Part shown: positions 32,001 through 36,688 of the stretch, piece after piece
Numbering within the stretch: position 1 is the stretch's first letter
Layout: each line of letters starts with the position of its first letter
Assembly: GCF_964199755.1 (NCBI RefSeq)
Contig: NW_027436002.1
Location: 1-64,000 of the forward strand
Length of the DNA: 64,000 nucleotides
Source of the DNA: Larus michahellis
Taxonomy: Eukaryota; Chordata; Aves; Charadriiformes; Laridae
Direction: 5' to 3'
Made by a program: the position numbers and the translations under genes
The notes under the pieces: model-generated
Seen by the model: only the letters and a program-made list of their open reading frames with translations
Database searches by the model: none
Told to the model about the DNA's origin: nothing

Positions 32001-34243
32001 CCCCGGTGTCCGAGGGACCCAGGCGTCGTTCCCTTCCACAGCTGACCCCCATCGAGCGCTACGCCATGAACTTCCTGGAGGCCTCGCTGGAGGACATCAG
32101 CCGGGAGGAGCTGAAGCAGGCGGAGGTGTGGGGCGGGGACGCTGTGGGGCAGGGGGCAGCCCTCAGGGTCTCGCTATGGGGCGGGGGGGACAGCCTGGGT
32201 TGGGGAGGTCCCGTTGGGTGGTGGAGGTCCTAGAAGGTCCCGCCTTGGGGTGGGGGCACCCATAGGGATCTTGCTATGGGGTGGGGGCGCCCTTAGGGGT
32301 CTCCCTATGGGGCGGGGAGCACCCGTGGGTTCCCCATAGTGGTGGTGTCCCCCTTAGCAGCGGGGTCGCCTTTAGTGGTGGGGTCACCCATGGGGTGGGT
32401 TGGGGGGGGCCACCAGGGAGTCCTGCCGTGGGGCGAAGGGTCTCGCTATGGGGCAGGGGCACCCATGGGTGCTGCGGTGTGTCGTCCCCCCGTCCAGGAG
32501 CAGGTGGAGGCGGCGCGGAAGGACATCGACCAGGCCAAGGGCGGGGGCCGCTTCCGCCTGCCCCCCCAGGAGGAGGAGGAGGAGGAGGAGGAGGCGGCCA
32601 CCACCCCGGGGGGGGACGAAGGCCCCGGGGGACCCCGACGTCCCCGACGGGTGCGGGGACCCCCCCGTCCCCTCCCGGAGCGAGCCGGTACCCGCGTCAG
32701 CCAGCGCCTGCGAGCCGCCGGCACGGCCAACCGGGCCGCCGCCCCCCCGTCCCCGCGGGCCACCCCGGCCTCCCCCCGAGCGACGCCGACGTCCCCCCGG
32801 GTCACCCCCACCTCCCCGCGGACGCCGCCGACGTCCCCCCGAGGGGCAGGGACGTCCCCCCGCCCTTCCCCGGCCCCTCCGGCCGCCACTGCCGCCCCGG
32901 TGATGTCACAAGCCAACGCAGTGATGTCACAAGCCACCCCCTCAGTGACATCGCAGGTGGCACCGCCGGTGCCGTTGAACGCCACCCCGGTGATGTCGCA
33001 CACCGCCCTGCTCCCGCAAGCCCCCGCCGTGACGTCGCCGCCGGCCCCCCCAGTGACATCACCACCGGCCTTGGTGACGTCATCGCAACCGCCCCGCGTG
33101 ATGTCACCGGCACCGCCAGTGACGCCGCAGCTGGCCCCGGCCACATCGCAACCACCGCTCCCTGTGACGTCACAACCGGCCCCAGCCGCCGCCGCCACGT
33201 CGCAACCGCCCCCGGTGACGCCCAGCACCCCGTCACCACCACCGCCGCCGCCACCACCGGTGACGTCATCCCAGGCGCCGGTGATGTCACACCCGCCGCC
33301 ACAACCGCCGCCGCCGCCGTCATCCCCGGTGACTCTCCCGCCGTCTGACGTGGCGCCCTCAGTGACAGCGGAGGCCTCGCCGGTGATGGCGGAGGGGATG
33401 GCGGGCGGGGCCGGGCGCGGCGGCGGCAGTGGCGGTGTCGTCCCCCCGCCCCGGCGCCGCCGCAGCGCCGACGTGGAGATCCGGCAGAGCCGGGGGCCGG
33501 GCCCGGCCGCCAAAGTGCTGCGGCAGTTGCCGGGCCGGTTGGTGACGGTGCTGGAGGCGCCCGTCCCCGGCCGGCCCCGCCGCCGCCGGCCCCACGACCC
33601 CCCCGCCGCTGCCGCCGCCGCCGCCGCCACCCCCAGCCCCAGCCCTGGCCCCCCCAAACGCCGCCGGGGGCGTCCCCCCAAACGGCGGGGGGGGCCACGG
33701 CGCCGCCATCACCACCATCATCATCACCACCACCGGCACCACGAGGCTCCCGGCAAACGGCGGCGGGGGCGGCCGGCCCGGGGGGGTTCTGCCACCCCTC
33801 AGAGCCCCGGCAAACGGCGGCGGGGGCGGCCCCCCAAGCGGGCGTCCCCTGACAGCAGCGTCTCGCCCCCCCCGGCCCCCCGCAGCACCCGCCGCCATCC
33901 CGGCGCCCCCCTCATGGCCCCCCTGGAGCGGGAGCCTGGCCGGCGGCGCCGCCGCTCCCCGCTGCCATCTTCCGAGGACGGGGGCAGCGGGGATGAGGGG
34001 GGGCGGCGGCGGCCTCCCCCGGCCAAGCGACGCCGGCGAGCAGGCGGGGGGGGACCCCGACATGGCCGCCGGCGGCCGCCGGCCCGGCGGGGGAGGCAGC
34101 AGCGGCGGCAGCAGCCCCCCCGGCGCTGCGTGGCCACCAACACCCGCTCGGGGGGAGCTGCCGCCGCCGGGGGTTCCCCGTCGCCCCCCGACACCCCCGT
34201 GGCCTCGGCCTCTGCCCTGCGCGGCCGTAAGGCCAAGACGTGA
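8098..34243 (+). CDS. SRCAP: SRCAP, Snf2-related CREBBP activator protein (H2A.Z-depositing ATPase)
   Basis: Catalytic subunit of the SRCAP complex, which exchanges H2A for H2A.Z in nucleosomes. Exons: 8083-8265 (Met 8098), 8764-8949, 9525-9665, 13075-13246, 13969-14081, 14172-14244, 15026-15115, 16406-16501, 17036-17361, 17452-17629, 18628-18764, 18857-19026, 19282-19474, 20025-20161, 20262-20448, 21403-21572, 22605-23014, 23374-23556, 23922-24110, 24662-24829, 25535-25747, 26103-26305, 26769-26986, 27221-27423, 28781-28950, 29595-29791, 29866-29980, 30376-30537, 31212-31391, 32042-32125, 32498-34243. All phases match and the total is 6978 nt (2325 residues plus stop) with no frame break. 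Order: HSA (about 80-145), acidic region (about 225-440), split Snf2 ATPase (about 456-790 and 1440-1610) with a Pro-rich insertion, AT-hooks at the end. Human SRCAP is 3230 residues. Most of the difference is the missing large Pro/Ala/Ser exon before FYL at 26305. Confidence 0.97.
8266..8763 (+). repeat. Three-copy repeat of about 80 bp in SRCAP intron
   Basis: Copies near 8345, 8425 and 8500 share CACTTGGGGGGCTCAGCCCC, ATAGCTGGTGCTGGA and GTGTCATCTGGGGGG. The remainder is T-rich single-copy sequence (8580-8760), one of the least GC-rich parts of the window. Confidence 0.7.
8764..9665 (+). CDS. SRCAP: SRCAP HSA-domain exons
   Basis: Exons 8764-8949 and 9525-9665 encode the helicase-SANT-associated helix that in SWR1/INO80-family remodelers recruits actin and actin-related proteins. 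[20 protein letters not shown] and [20 protein letters not shown] are visible and nearly unchanged from the mammalian protein. A basic-acidic helix ([18 protein letters not shown]) follows, ending in FWSNVEK. Confidence 0.95.
8950..9524 (+). repeat. Tandem repeat of about 62 bp in SRCAP intron
   Basis: Six to seven copies from about 9000 to 9415. Landmarks are GAGAATCTCTGGTGGCATCT, CAGGGGGGTTTGGAGGAG and TTTAGAGAAGGTTCA. Copies have diverged by roughly 15-20 percent by eye. Confidence 0.75.
9666..10900 (+). repeat. Diverged repeat of about 110 bp in the long SRCAP intron
   Basis: Units built around GGGCTACCAAATT, TGGGTGGCCACCA, CAGGGCACCCATGGGTGC and AGCACCATGT. Adjacent copies are clearest at 9970-10260. 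The 14-bp palindrome GCACCCATGGGTGC lies at 10117-10130. Confidence 0.7.
10900..13070 (+). repeat. 2.1-kb GTGGCCATTGGGTGACC minisatellite in SRCAP intron
   Basis: A continuous array with a basic unit of about 30 bp (GGTGGCCATTGGGTGACC, TTGCTGACCCGTGG) in higher-order units of 60-120 bp. It runs to the acceptor of exon 13075, so the polypyrimidine tract there is weak (GTGCTGGCCCAG). This is the longest array in SRCAP. Confidence 0.8.
13075..17361 (+). CDS. SRCAP: SRCAP acidic N-terminal region exons
   Basis: Six exons encode [20 protein letters not shown] and [10 protein letters not shown], then [13 protein letters not shown], then a DEEF-containing acidic segment in 14172-14244, then [15 protein letters not shown] and [14 protein letters not shown]. 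Exon 17036-17361 carries an almost pure Glu/Asp run of about 40 residues and then [19 protein letters not shown]. In yeast SWR1, acidic DEF/Y-type motifs bind the H2A.Z-H2B dimer, and this block is the likely equivalent. The mammalian VEYLLARDE segment expected after the acidic run is not present. Confidence 0.9.
13247..13968 (+). repeat. GGGGACACAGGAGGGGACAC minisatellite in SRCAP intron
   Basis: Units of about 40-45 bp combining GGCACCCAGGGGGGCTGG and GGACACAGGAGGGGACA fill 13300-13800. The unit is stop-free in several frames, which explains long open frames on both strands. Confidence 0.75.
14245..15025 (+). repeat. CTGTCACCCAGTTGAGGGG minisatellite in SRCAP intron
   Basis: From about 14275 to 14850, alternating half-units CTGTCACCCAGCTGAGGGGC and CCGTCACCCGTCCTTGGGGT make a higher-order unit of about 80-120 bp. 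The central copies (14510-14800) are nearly identical, which suggests recent homogenisation. Confidence 0.8.
15116..15500 (+). repeat. CACCCATGGGTGCCCCC repeat in SRCAP intron
   Basis: Irregular units of about 25-30 bp built on CACCCATGGGTGCCCCCC. Exact GCACCCATGGGTGC palindromes are at 15125-15138 and 15303-15316. Confidence 0.75.
15501..16405 (+). repeat. GGGACACGTGTGTGCGGGG repeat in SRCAP intron
   Basis: Dense copies of GGGACACGTGTGTGC and GGGGACACGGGG. The alternating purine-pyrimidine runs (CACACGTGTG, CACACGCGTGTG) are potential Z-DNA formers. It ends at the acceptor before exon 16406. Confidence 0.75.
16502..17035 (+). repeat. GGGTCCTAGAGACCCCCACCC repeat in SRCAP intron
   Basis: About eight units of 45-55 bp with GGTGCCATAGGGTCACCCCT and GGGTCCTAGAGACCCCCAC. 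Two adjacent copies at 16690-16815 share a long identical stretch. Confidence 0.75.
17452..21572 (+). CDS. SRCAP: SRCAP Snf2 N-terminal ATPase lobe exons
   Basis: Seven exons hold the DEAD-like helicase lobe. DEMGLGKT (Walker A, about residues 493-500) is in 17452-17629, [18 protein letters not shown] in 18628-18764, and [11 protein letters not shown] (Walker B, about 596) in 18857-19026. [20 protein letters not shown] is in 19282-19474 and [20 protein letters not shown] in 20025-20161. The lobe ends with the start of the family-typical insertion ([20 protein letters not shown]). All catalytic residues are intact. Confidence 0.96.
17630..18627 (+). repeat. Repeat of about 60 bp in SRCAP intron
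   Basis: Units of the type GGGTGCTGTGGGGTGTTTGT, GGGGTCTTTAAGGCCCATCT and AGGTTGTCCTTGGG fill about 17700-18580. The later copies carry GAGCACCCATGGGTGCTG, with exact palindromes at 18400-18413 and 18458-18471. Confidence 0.75.
19475..20024 (+). repeat. GGGGGTGACCCCCGTTTTTAGG repeat in SRCAP intron
   Basis: Between about 19630 and 19850, four units of about 50-60 bp share GATGGGGGTGACCCCCGTTT and CGAGCACAGCTC. GGGGGTGACCCCC is itself an inverted repeat. The preceding short intron (19027-19281) carries a palindrome at 19239-19252. Confidence 0.7.
20449..21402 (+). repeat. Diverged repeat of about 150 bp in SRCAP intron
   Basis: Five or six units share CAAGGTCTTCTTGACCAAGG, GTGGTGGCACTTCTGGGGA and GGCCACCGTGTCGTTGTCACC. 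The last unit runs into the acceptor of exon 21403 (CGTTGTCCCCAG), so the array supplies that splice site. Confidence 0.7.
21573..22604 (+). repeat. Highly homogeneous repeat of about 81-83 bp in SRCAP intron
   Basis: From about 21785 to 22400, seven nearly identical units carry GACACCATGGGCGCCTTTGG, GGACACTCGGGATGGCCTTG and GGTCAATGAGATGGGGGTGG. Copies differ by only one or a few bases, pointing to recent expansion. Confidence 0.85.
22605..26305 (+). CDS. SRCAP: SRCAP Pro/Ala-rich insertion between ATPase lobes
   Basis: Six exons: 22605-23014, 23374-23556, 23922-24110, 24662-24829, 25535-25747 and 26103-26305. The conserved islands are [63 protein letters not shown] and [14 protein letters not shown]. 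Between them the sequence is low-complexity Pro/Ala/Gly. In INO80/SWR1-family ATPases this insertion docks the RUVBL1/2 ring. The long Ala/Pro/Ser/Thr tract of mammalian SRCAP before the PRSPFYL island is reduced here to about 70 residues. Confidence 0.92.
23015..23373 (+). repeat. GGGCGGGGCTTA-type intron
   Basis: Short irregular repeats of GGTGGGCGGGGCTT, TGGGCGTGGCCTGG and CTAGTGGGTGGGGC. No coding signal is seen. Confidence 0.6.
23557..23921 (+). repeat. GGGGACACCCTAAAACTGGG repeat in SRCAP intron
   Basis: G-rich units of 20-30 bp (GGGGGGACACCCTAAAACTG, GGGTGGGGGACCCCAAAATG) between exons 23374-23556 and 23922-24110. Likely G-quadruplex forming on the coding strand. Confidence 0.65.
24111..24661 (+). 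repeat. CCTAAAATGGGGGGG repeat in SRCAP intron
   Basis: Units CCTAAAATGGGGGGGG, ATTAATGGGGGGGG and CCCCCAAAGGTGGG, from about 24230 to 24610, with many runs of eight or more G. Homopolymer lengths here are unlikely to be reliable. Confidence 0.65.
24830..25534 (+). repeat. C-rich CCCCTGGGTGCCCCTGAG repeat in SRCAP intron
   Basis: Units of about 30-40 bp (CTTGGACCCCCCCAGA, CCCCACTGGGTGCCCC) from 24850 to 25440. It is C-rich on the coding strand, the opposite skew to the neighbouring introns. Confidence 0.65.
25748..26102 (+). repeat. CACCCATGGGTGCC repeats in SRCAP intron
   Basis: Irregular C-rich units with the palindrome GCACCCATGGGTGC at 25775-25788 and another copy near 25956. Confidence 0.65.
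26306..26768 (+). repeat. G-rich intron with CACCCATGAGTGGGGG units
   Basis: Units of 60-110 bp (GGCACCCATGGGTGGGGGGG, GGGTCCCTGTGGGGGGGTAAG) occur two to three times. It ends in a C-rich acceptor tract at 26740-26768. Confidence 0.65.
26769..29980 (+). CDS. SRCAP: SRCAP helicase C-terminal lobe exons
   Basis: Exons 26769-26986 and 27221-27423 carry [20 protein letters not shown] and [12 protein letters not shown]. Exon 28781-28950 carries [19 protein letters not shown] and [14 protein letters not shown]. Exon 29595-29791 carries [34 protein letters not shown], and the arginine-finger motif [17 protein letters not shown]. Exon 29866-29980 carries [20 protein letters not shown] and [11 protein letters not shown]. 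The phases close exactly. Confidence 0.96.
27424..28060 (+). repeat. Exon-derived minisatellite in SRCAP intron
   Basis: G-rich GGGGACATCAGGGACA units are interrupted by four degenerate copies of the 3' end of the preceding exon (27221-27423). At about 27655-27715, CCACCTGTGCCTCGTCC and ACTGCGGTATGTGGGG mirror the exon's CGACCTGCGCCTCATCC and ACTGCGGTACGTGGGG, including the splice donor. Shorter copies (GGAGCACCCACTTGTCTGAT) lie at about 27487, 27770 and 27975. Confidence 0.75.
28061..28780 (+). repeat. TGATGTCCCCATGTCCC repeat in SRCAP intron
   Basis: Irregular short units TGATGTCCCCATGTCCCT and TAATGATGTCC from about 28120 to 28690, C/T-rich on the coding strand. They directly follow the G-rich array upstream, so GC skew flips inside this intron. 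Confidence 0.7.
28951..29594 (+). repeat. Tandem copies of a unit shared with other introns
   Basis: Three units of about 190-220 bp contain ACCCAGGTGGCCAGGAACCT, CCCCATGGTCCCACCTTGGA, GCCACATCTCAAGGG and GGGACCCAGGTGTTTGG (about 29020, 29200 and 29410). The same unit occurs in the next-but-one intron (29981-30375) and, inverted, in RNF40 intron 1 (about 36920-36990). Confidence 0.8.
29981..30375 (+). repeat. Two further copies of the CCAGGTGGCCAGGAACCT unit
   Basis: Copies near 30055-30115 and 30240-30300 carry GACCAAGGTGGCCGGGAACC, CACCTTAGAGCCACATCTC and CCAGGTGTCC kernels. Confidence 0.75.
30376..32125 (+). CDS. SRCAP: SRCAP post-ATPase helical exons
   Basis: Exons 30376-30537 ([15 protein letters not shown] followed by a Lys/Glu/Asp repeat and THILEQ), 31212-31391 ([20 protein letters not shown] ... 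[13 protein letters not shown]) and 32042-32125 ([20 protein letters not shown]). All three are phase 0 on both sides and align with the mammalian protein end to end. Confidence 0.94.
30538..31211 (+). repeat. CCCTGATGTCCC repeat in SRCAP intron
   Basis: Units of 9-15 bp (TGATGTCCCC, GTGTCCCCTGGTGTCC, CATCCCTGATGTCCCT) fill the whole intron to the acceptor at 31210-31211. Confidence 0.7.
31392..32041 (+). repeat. 53-bp tandem array starting at a splice donor in SRCAP
   Basis: About ten near-perfect 53-bp units (TCTGCAGGGGGTTCAGGAGA, CCTCGGGTGGTTGGGGGTCC, GGAGGGACCACAG) begin 40 bp after the donor at 31391/31392 and run to about 31966. Unit starts are spaced at 31433, 31486, 31539, 31592 and so on. 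Since 53 is not a multiple of 3, every frame is read in turn, which gives overlapping open frames of over 250 codons that are not genes. Confidence 0.92.
32126..32497 (+). repeat. CTATGGGGTGGGGGC repeats in SRCAP intron
   Basis: Short units such as TCTCGCTATGGGGCGGGG and GGTGGGGGCACCCATAGGG, with the palindrome GCACCCATGGGTGC at 32459-32472 just before the final acceptor. Confidence 0.65.
32498..34243 (+). CDS. SRCAP: SRCAP last coding exon with AT-hooks and poly-His
   Basis: A 1746-nt exon, 582 codons including TGA at 34241-34243. It starts [15 protein letters not shown], then [19 protein letters not shown]-like basic sequence, TSPR repeats, and a long VTSQPAP/VMSP repeat (about 32900-33345). 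The conserved [15 protein letters not shown] and [16 protein letters not shown] islands follow. Three AT-hooks of the [16 protein letters not shown] type lie at about 33656, 33760 and 33810, with a run of nine His between the first two. It ends LRGRKAKT, matching the mammalian C-terminus RGRKAKT. AT-hooks bind AT-rich minor grooves. Confidence 0.95.
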   Translation, partial: EQVEAARKDIDQAKGGGRFRLPPQEEEEEEEEAATTPGGDEGPGGPRRPRRVRGPPRPLPERAGTRVSQRLRAAGTANRAAAPPSPRATPASPRATPTSPRVTPTSPRTPPTSPRGAGTSPRPSPAPPAATAAPVMSQANAVMSQATPSVTSQVAPPVPLNATPVMSHTALLPQAPAVTSPPAPPVTSPPALVTSSQPPRVMSPAPPVTPQLAPATSQPPLPVTSQPAPAAAATSQPPPVTPSTPSPPPPPPPPVTSSQAPVMSHPPPQPPPPPSSPVTLPPSDVAPSVTAEASPVMAEGMAGGAGRGGGSGGVVPPPRRRRSADVEIRQSRGPGPAAKVLRQLPGRLVTVLEAPVPGRPRRRRPHDPPAAAAAAAATPSPSPGPPKRRRGRPPKRRGGPRRRHHHHHHHHHRHHEAPGKRRRGRPARGGSATPQSPGKRRRGRPPKRASPDSSVSPPPAPRSTRRHPGAPLMAPLEREPGRRRRRSPLPSSEDGGSGDEGGRRRPPPAKRRRRAGGGGPRHGRRRPPARRGRQQRRQQPPRRCVATNTRSGGAAAAGGSPSPPDTPVASASALRGRKAKT

Positions 34244-35975
34244 CCCCCCCGGCCGCCCCCCTGCGGGCCAGCAAGATGGCCGACCGTGGGCCTGCCCAGG
34301 GCCGAGTGGGGCGGCGAGGCTGGGGGCAGGACGGGGCGGGGGGAGAACAAGATGGCCGGCGGGGCCGTCACCGGGGGTGTCTGGGTGCAAAATGGCCCGA
34401 CCGGGTGCCAGCGAAATGGCTGGCGAGGCGTGTTACGAAATGGCCGTGCCCCCCTCAAAATGGCCGACCGGGCGGCAGCTTCTGAAGGGCCGACGGGGTG
34501 GTCCTAAAATGGCCGACCGGTCCCCCCTACCCCCCACCCTGCTCCATCCCTCAAAATGGCCGACAGGAAGCACCTCGACAGGGAAATGGCCGACCGGGCC
34601 CTCAAGGTGGCGGATGAGCCCATTCAAAATGGCTGACGGGAGCCGCTCTGAAATGGCCGCCCCGGGGCGGGGCTAAGATGGACGACGGTGACGCCAAGAT
34701 GGCCGACCTGGCCCGGAGGAGATGACCCCAAGATGGCCGACTGGAACCTCCCAAAATGGCCCACCTGTGGGGCAGATGACGTCAGAGGTGACGGTGACCC
34801 TGGTGATGTCACAGCCGGCAGCCATCTTGGGTGCGGTGATGTCAGAGGCAGTGGCCATCTTGGTGGGGGCGATGTCATTGCCAGCAGCCACGTTGCTCCG
34901 TGTGACGTCAGCGCTGGCAGCCATCTTGAAGCTGGGGATGTCAGCAGTGGCAGTTGACCGCAGTGATGTCAGAGCTGGTGGCCATCTTGACCGCGGTGAT
35001 GTCAGCGGTGGCCATCTTGGTCGGTGACGTCAGAACCGGCGGCCATCTTGAGCCACGCGATGTCCTAGCCGGCAGCCGCCTCGATCCCCGCTGACGACAG
35101 GGCTGGCGGCCATCTTGAGCCAGCCGCCGTTGGAGTGGGCAGCCATCTTGACCGTGGCAACTGTGGGATCTGGCGGCCATCTTGGTGCCAGAGAACATCT
35201 GAGCTGGCGGCCATCTTGACTCCAGTGGACGTTGGAGCCGGCAGCCATCTTGACTCCAGTGGATGTTGGAGCCGGCAGCCATTTGATTCCACTGAAGGTC
35301 AAAGCTGGCAGCCATCTTGACTCCAGTGAATGTCGAAGCTGGCAGCCGTCTTGATTCCAGTGAACATCTGAGCCAGCCGCCATCTTGACTCCCGTGGACA
35401 TTGGAGCTGGCAGCCATCTTGATTCCAGTAGATGTCGGGAACCGGAAGCCATCTTGATTCCAGTGAACATCGAAGCCGGCGGCCATCTTGACTCCAGTGG
35501 ACGTCAGAGCTGGTGGCCATCTTGCCCCCGGCAGCTAGACCGCCCAGCAGCCCACGCCCACCCACACCCCCCCCCCCCCCCTCGCGGCCATCTTGCAGGG
35601 GGAGCTGGCAGCCGGGGGCCAGCGGAGTTGAGGGGTCCCGGGGGGGACCCCAGGGAGGGGGGGGGTGGGGGGGGGGGGCGTTTTTTACCCGTGTACATTG
35701 GCGGGGGCCCGACCCCCTGTACAGCCCCATGTAAAATAGGTTCCTTTTGAACACGATCTATGCAAAGGTGCTTTGTGCTGGGCCGGGGGGGGGGGGTCGG
35801 GGGGGGGGGGGGGGGTTAGGGGTGCCAAGGTTTGGGGGGGAGGGGGGGGAACGACATGACACACACGTAGGGGGGCCCCCCCACCACCCCCCCCAGCGTG
35901 GGGCACCGTGTACAGGCGGCGGCTGTAAGCTTTCCTGCGGGAGAACGCGATGAATAAAAGGGTTGAAAATGGAGA
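34244..35975 (+). other. SRCAP: SRCAP 3'UTR with YY1-like motif arrays
   Basis: From the stop codon to about 20 bp past AATAAA. Between 34265 and 34765 about 16 copies of AAAATGGCCGACC or AAGATGGCC lie in the + orientation. From 34815 to 35600 about 20 copies of GCCATCTTG(A/G) lie in the opposite orientation, in units of 33-36 bp (GGCAGCCATCTTGACTCCAG, TGGATGTTGGAGCC). The core matches the YY1 consensus AAnATGGC. The proximal part of the minus-oriented block also has TGATGTCA/TGACGTCA motifs. Confidence 0.8.
35953..35958 (+). terminator. SRCAP: SRCAP polyadenylation signal AATAAA
   Basis: Canonical AATAAA in GATGAATAAAAGGG, followed by a GT-rich stretch (GAGAGTTTTGGGG) 20-30 bases on. It is the only AATAAA between the SRCAP stop and RNF40. 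Confidence 0.85.
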
Positions 35976-36450
35976 GTTTTGGGGACCCCCAAAACTCAGG
36001 TCAGAGAGGGTTTGTGGGGTCCCTGTGGGGCTGGGGGGGCGCCCTTAGGTGGGGTCACCGAGGGTTGGGGGGGGGGGGGAGCCAAGGGGTGAAGGGGGTT
36101 GAAGGGGGGGCATCCCTGCAATGAACGGGGTCTCATGGGGCTGGGAGGGGGTCCCTATGGGGCTGGGGGGGGTCCTTATGGGGGTCCCCAAGGGGTTGGG
36201 GGGGGCCCAAGGGGCAGCAGGGAATCCCTGGGGGATTCCTGTGGGGTGAAGAGGGTCTCGGGTTGGGGGGGGGTCATGGTTTGGGGGGTCTCTATGGGTC
36301 TGAGGAGGTCCTCCTGGGGCTGGGGGGGGGCTATAGGTCCGAAAAGGGATCCCTGTGGGCCTGGGGGGGGGACCCATGGGGCTGGGGGGACCCTAGAGGG
36401 GTCTCTAGGTGACTTGGGGGGGTCGCTATGGGGCCGGGGGGGGTGTAGAG
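35976..36450 (+). repeat. SRCAP-RNF40 intergenic G-rich repeat
   Basis: Short units CTATGGGGCTGGGGGGG and GGGTCCCTATGGGGCT. PHKG2 and CFAP119, which separate SRCAP from RNF40 in human, are absent from this interval. Confidence 0.65.
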
Positions 36451-36688
36451 CTCAACGCCGGCGCCGTTGCCCCTTTAAGAGCGCCCGGCCCCGCCCCTTT
36501 CCCGCCGTTACCACGGCGACGGCGGCGCGCGCTCTGCGTGGGGGGCGGGGCTTGCGCGAGTGGGCGGGGCCTGCGCGCGCGCAGTGGGGCCGGGCGGCGG
36601 CGGCGGCGGCGGGGGGACAGGCCTCGGGCCGTCACAGCCCGCGATAGGCCGCGATAGAGCGCCCCCCCCCCCACCCCCCGCCAGGGCC
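36450..36688 (+). promoter_or_regulatory. RNF40: RNF40 promoter and 5'UTR
   Basis: A CpG-dense block directly upstream of the ATG. Motifs seen: CCCCTTTAAG, several GC boxes (CCCCGCCC, GGGCGGGGC), E2F-like TTTCCCGCC, an RFX X-box-like GTTACCACGGCGAC (about 36506-36519), and NRF1-like CTGCGCGCGCGCAG (about 36571-36584). Motif assignments are by eye. Confidence 0.7.
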
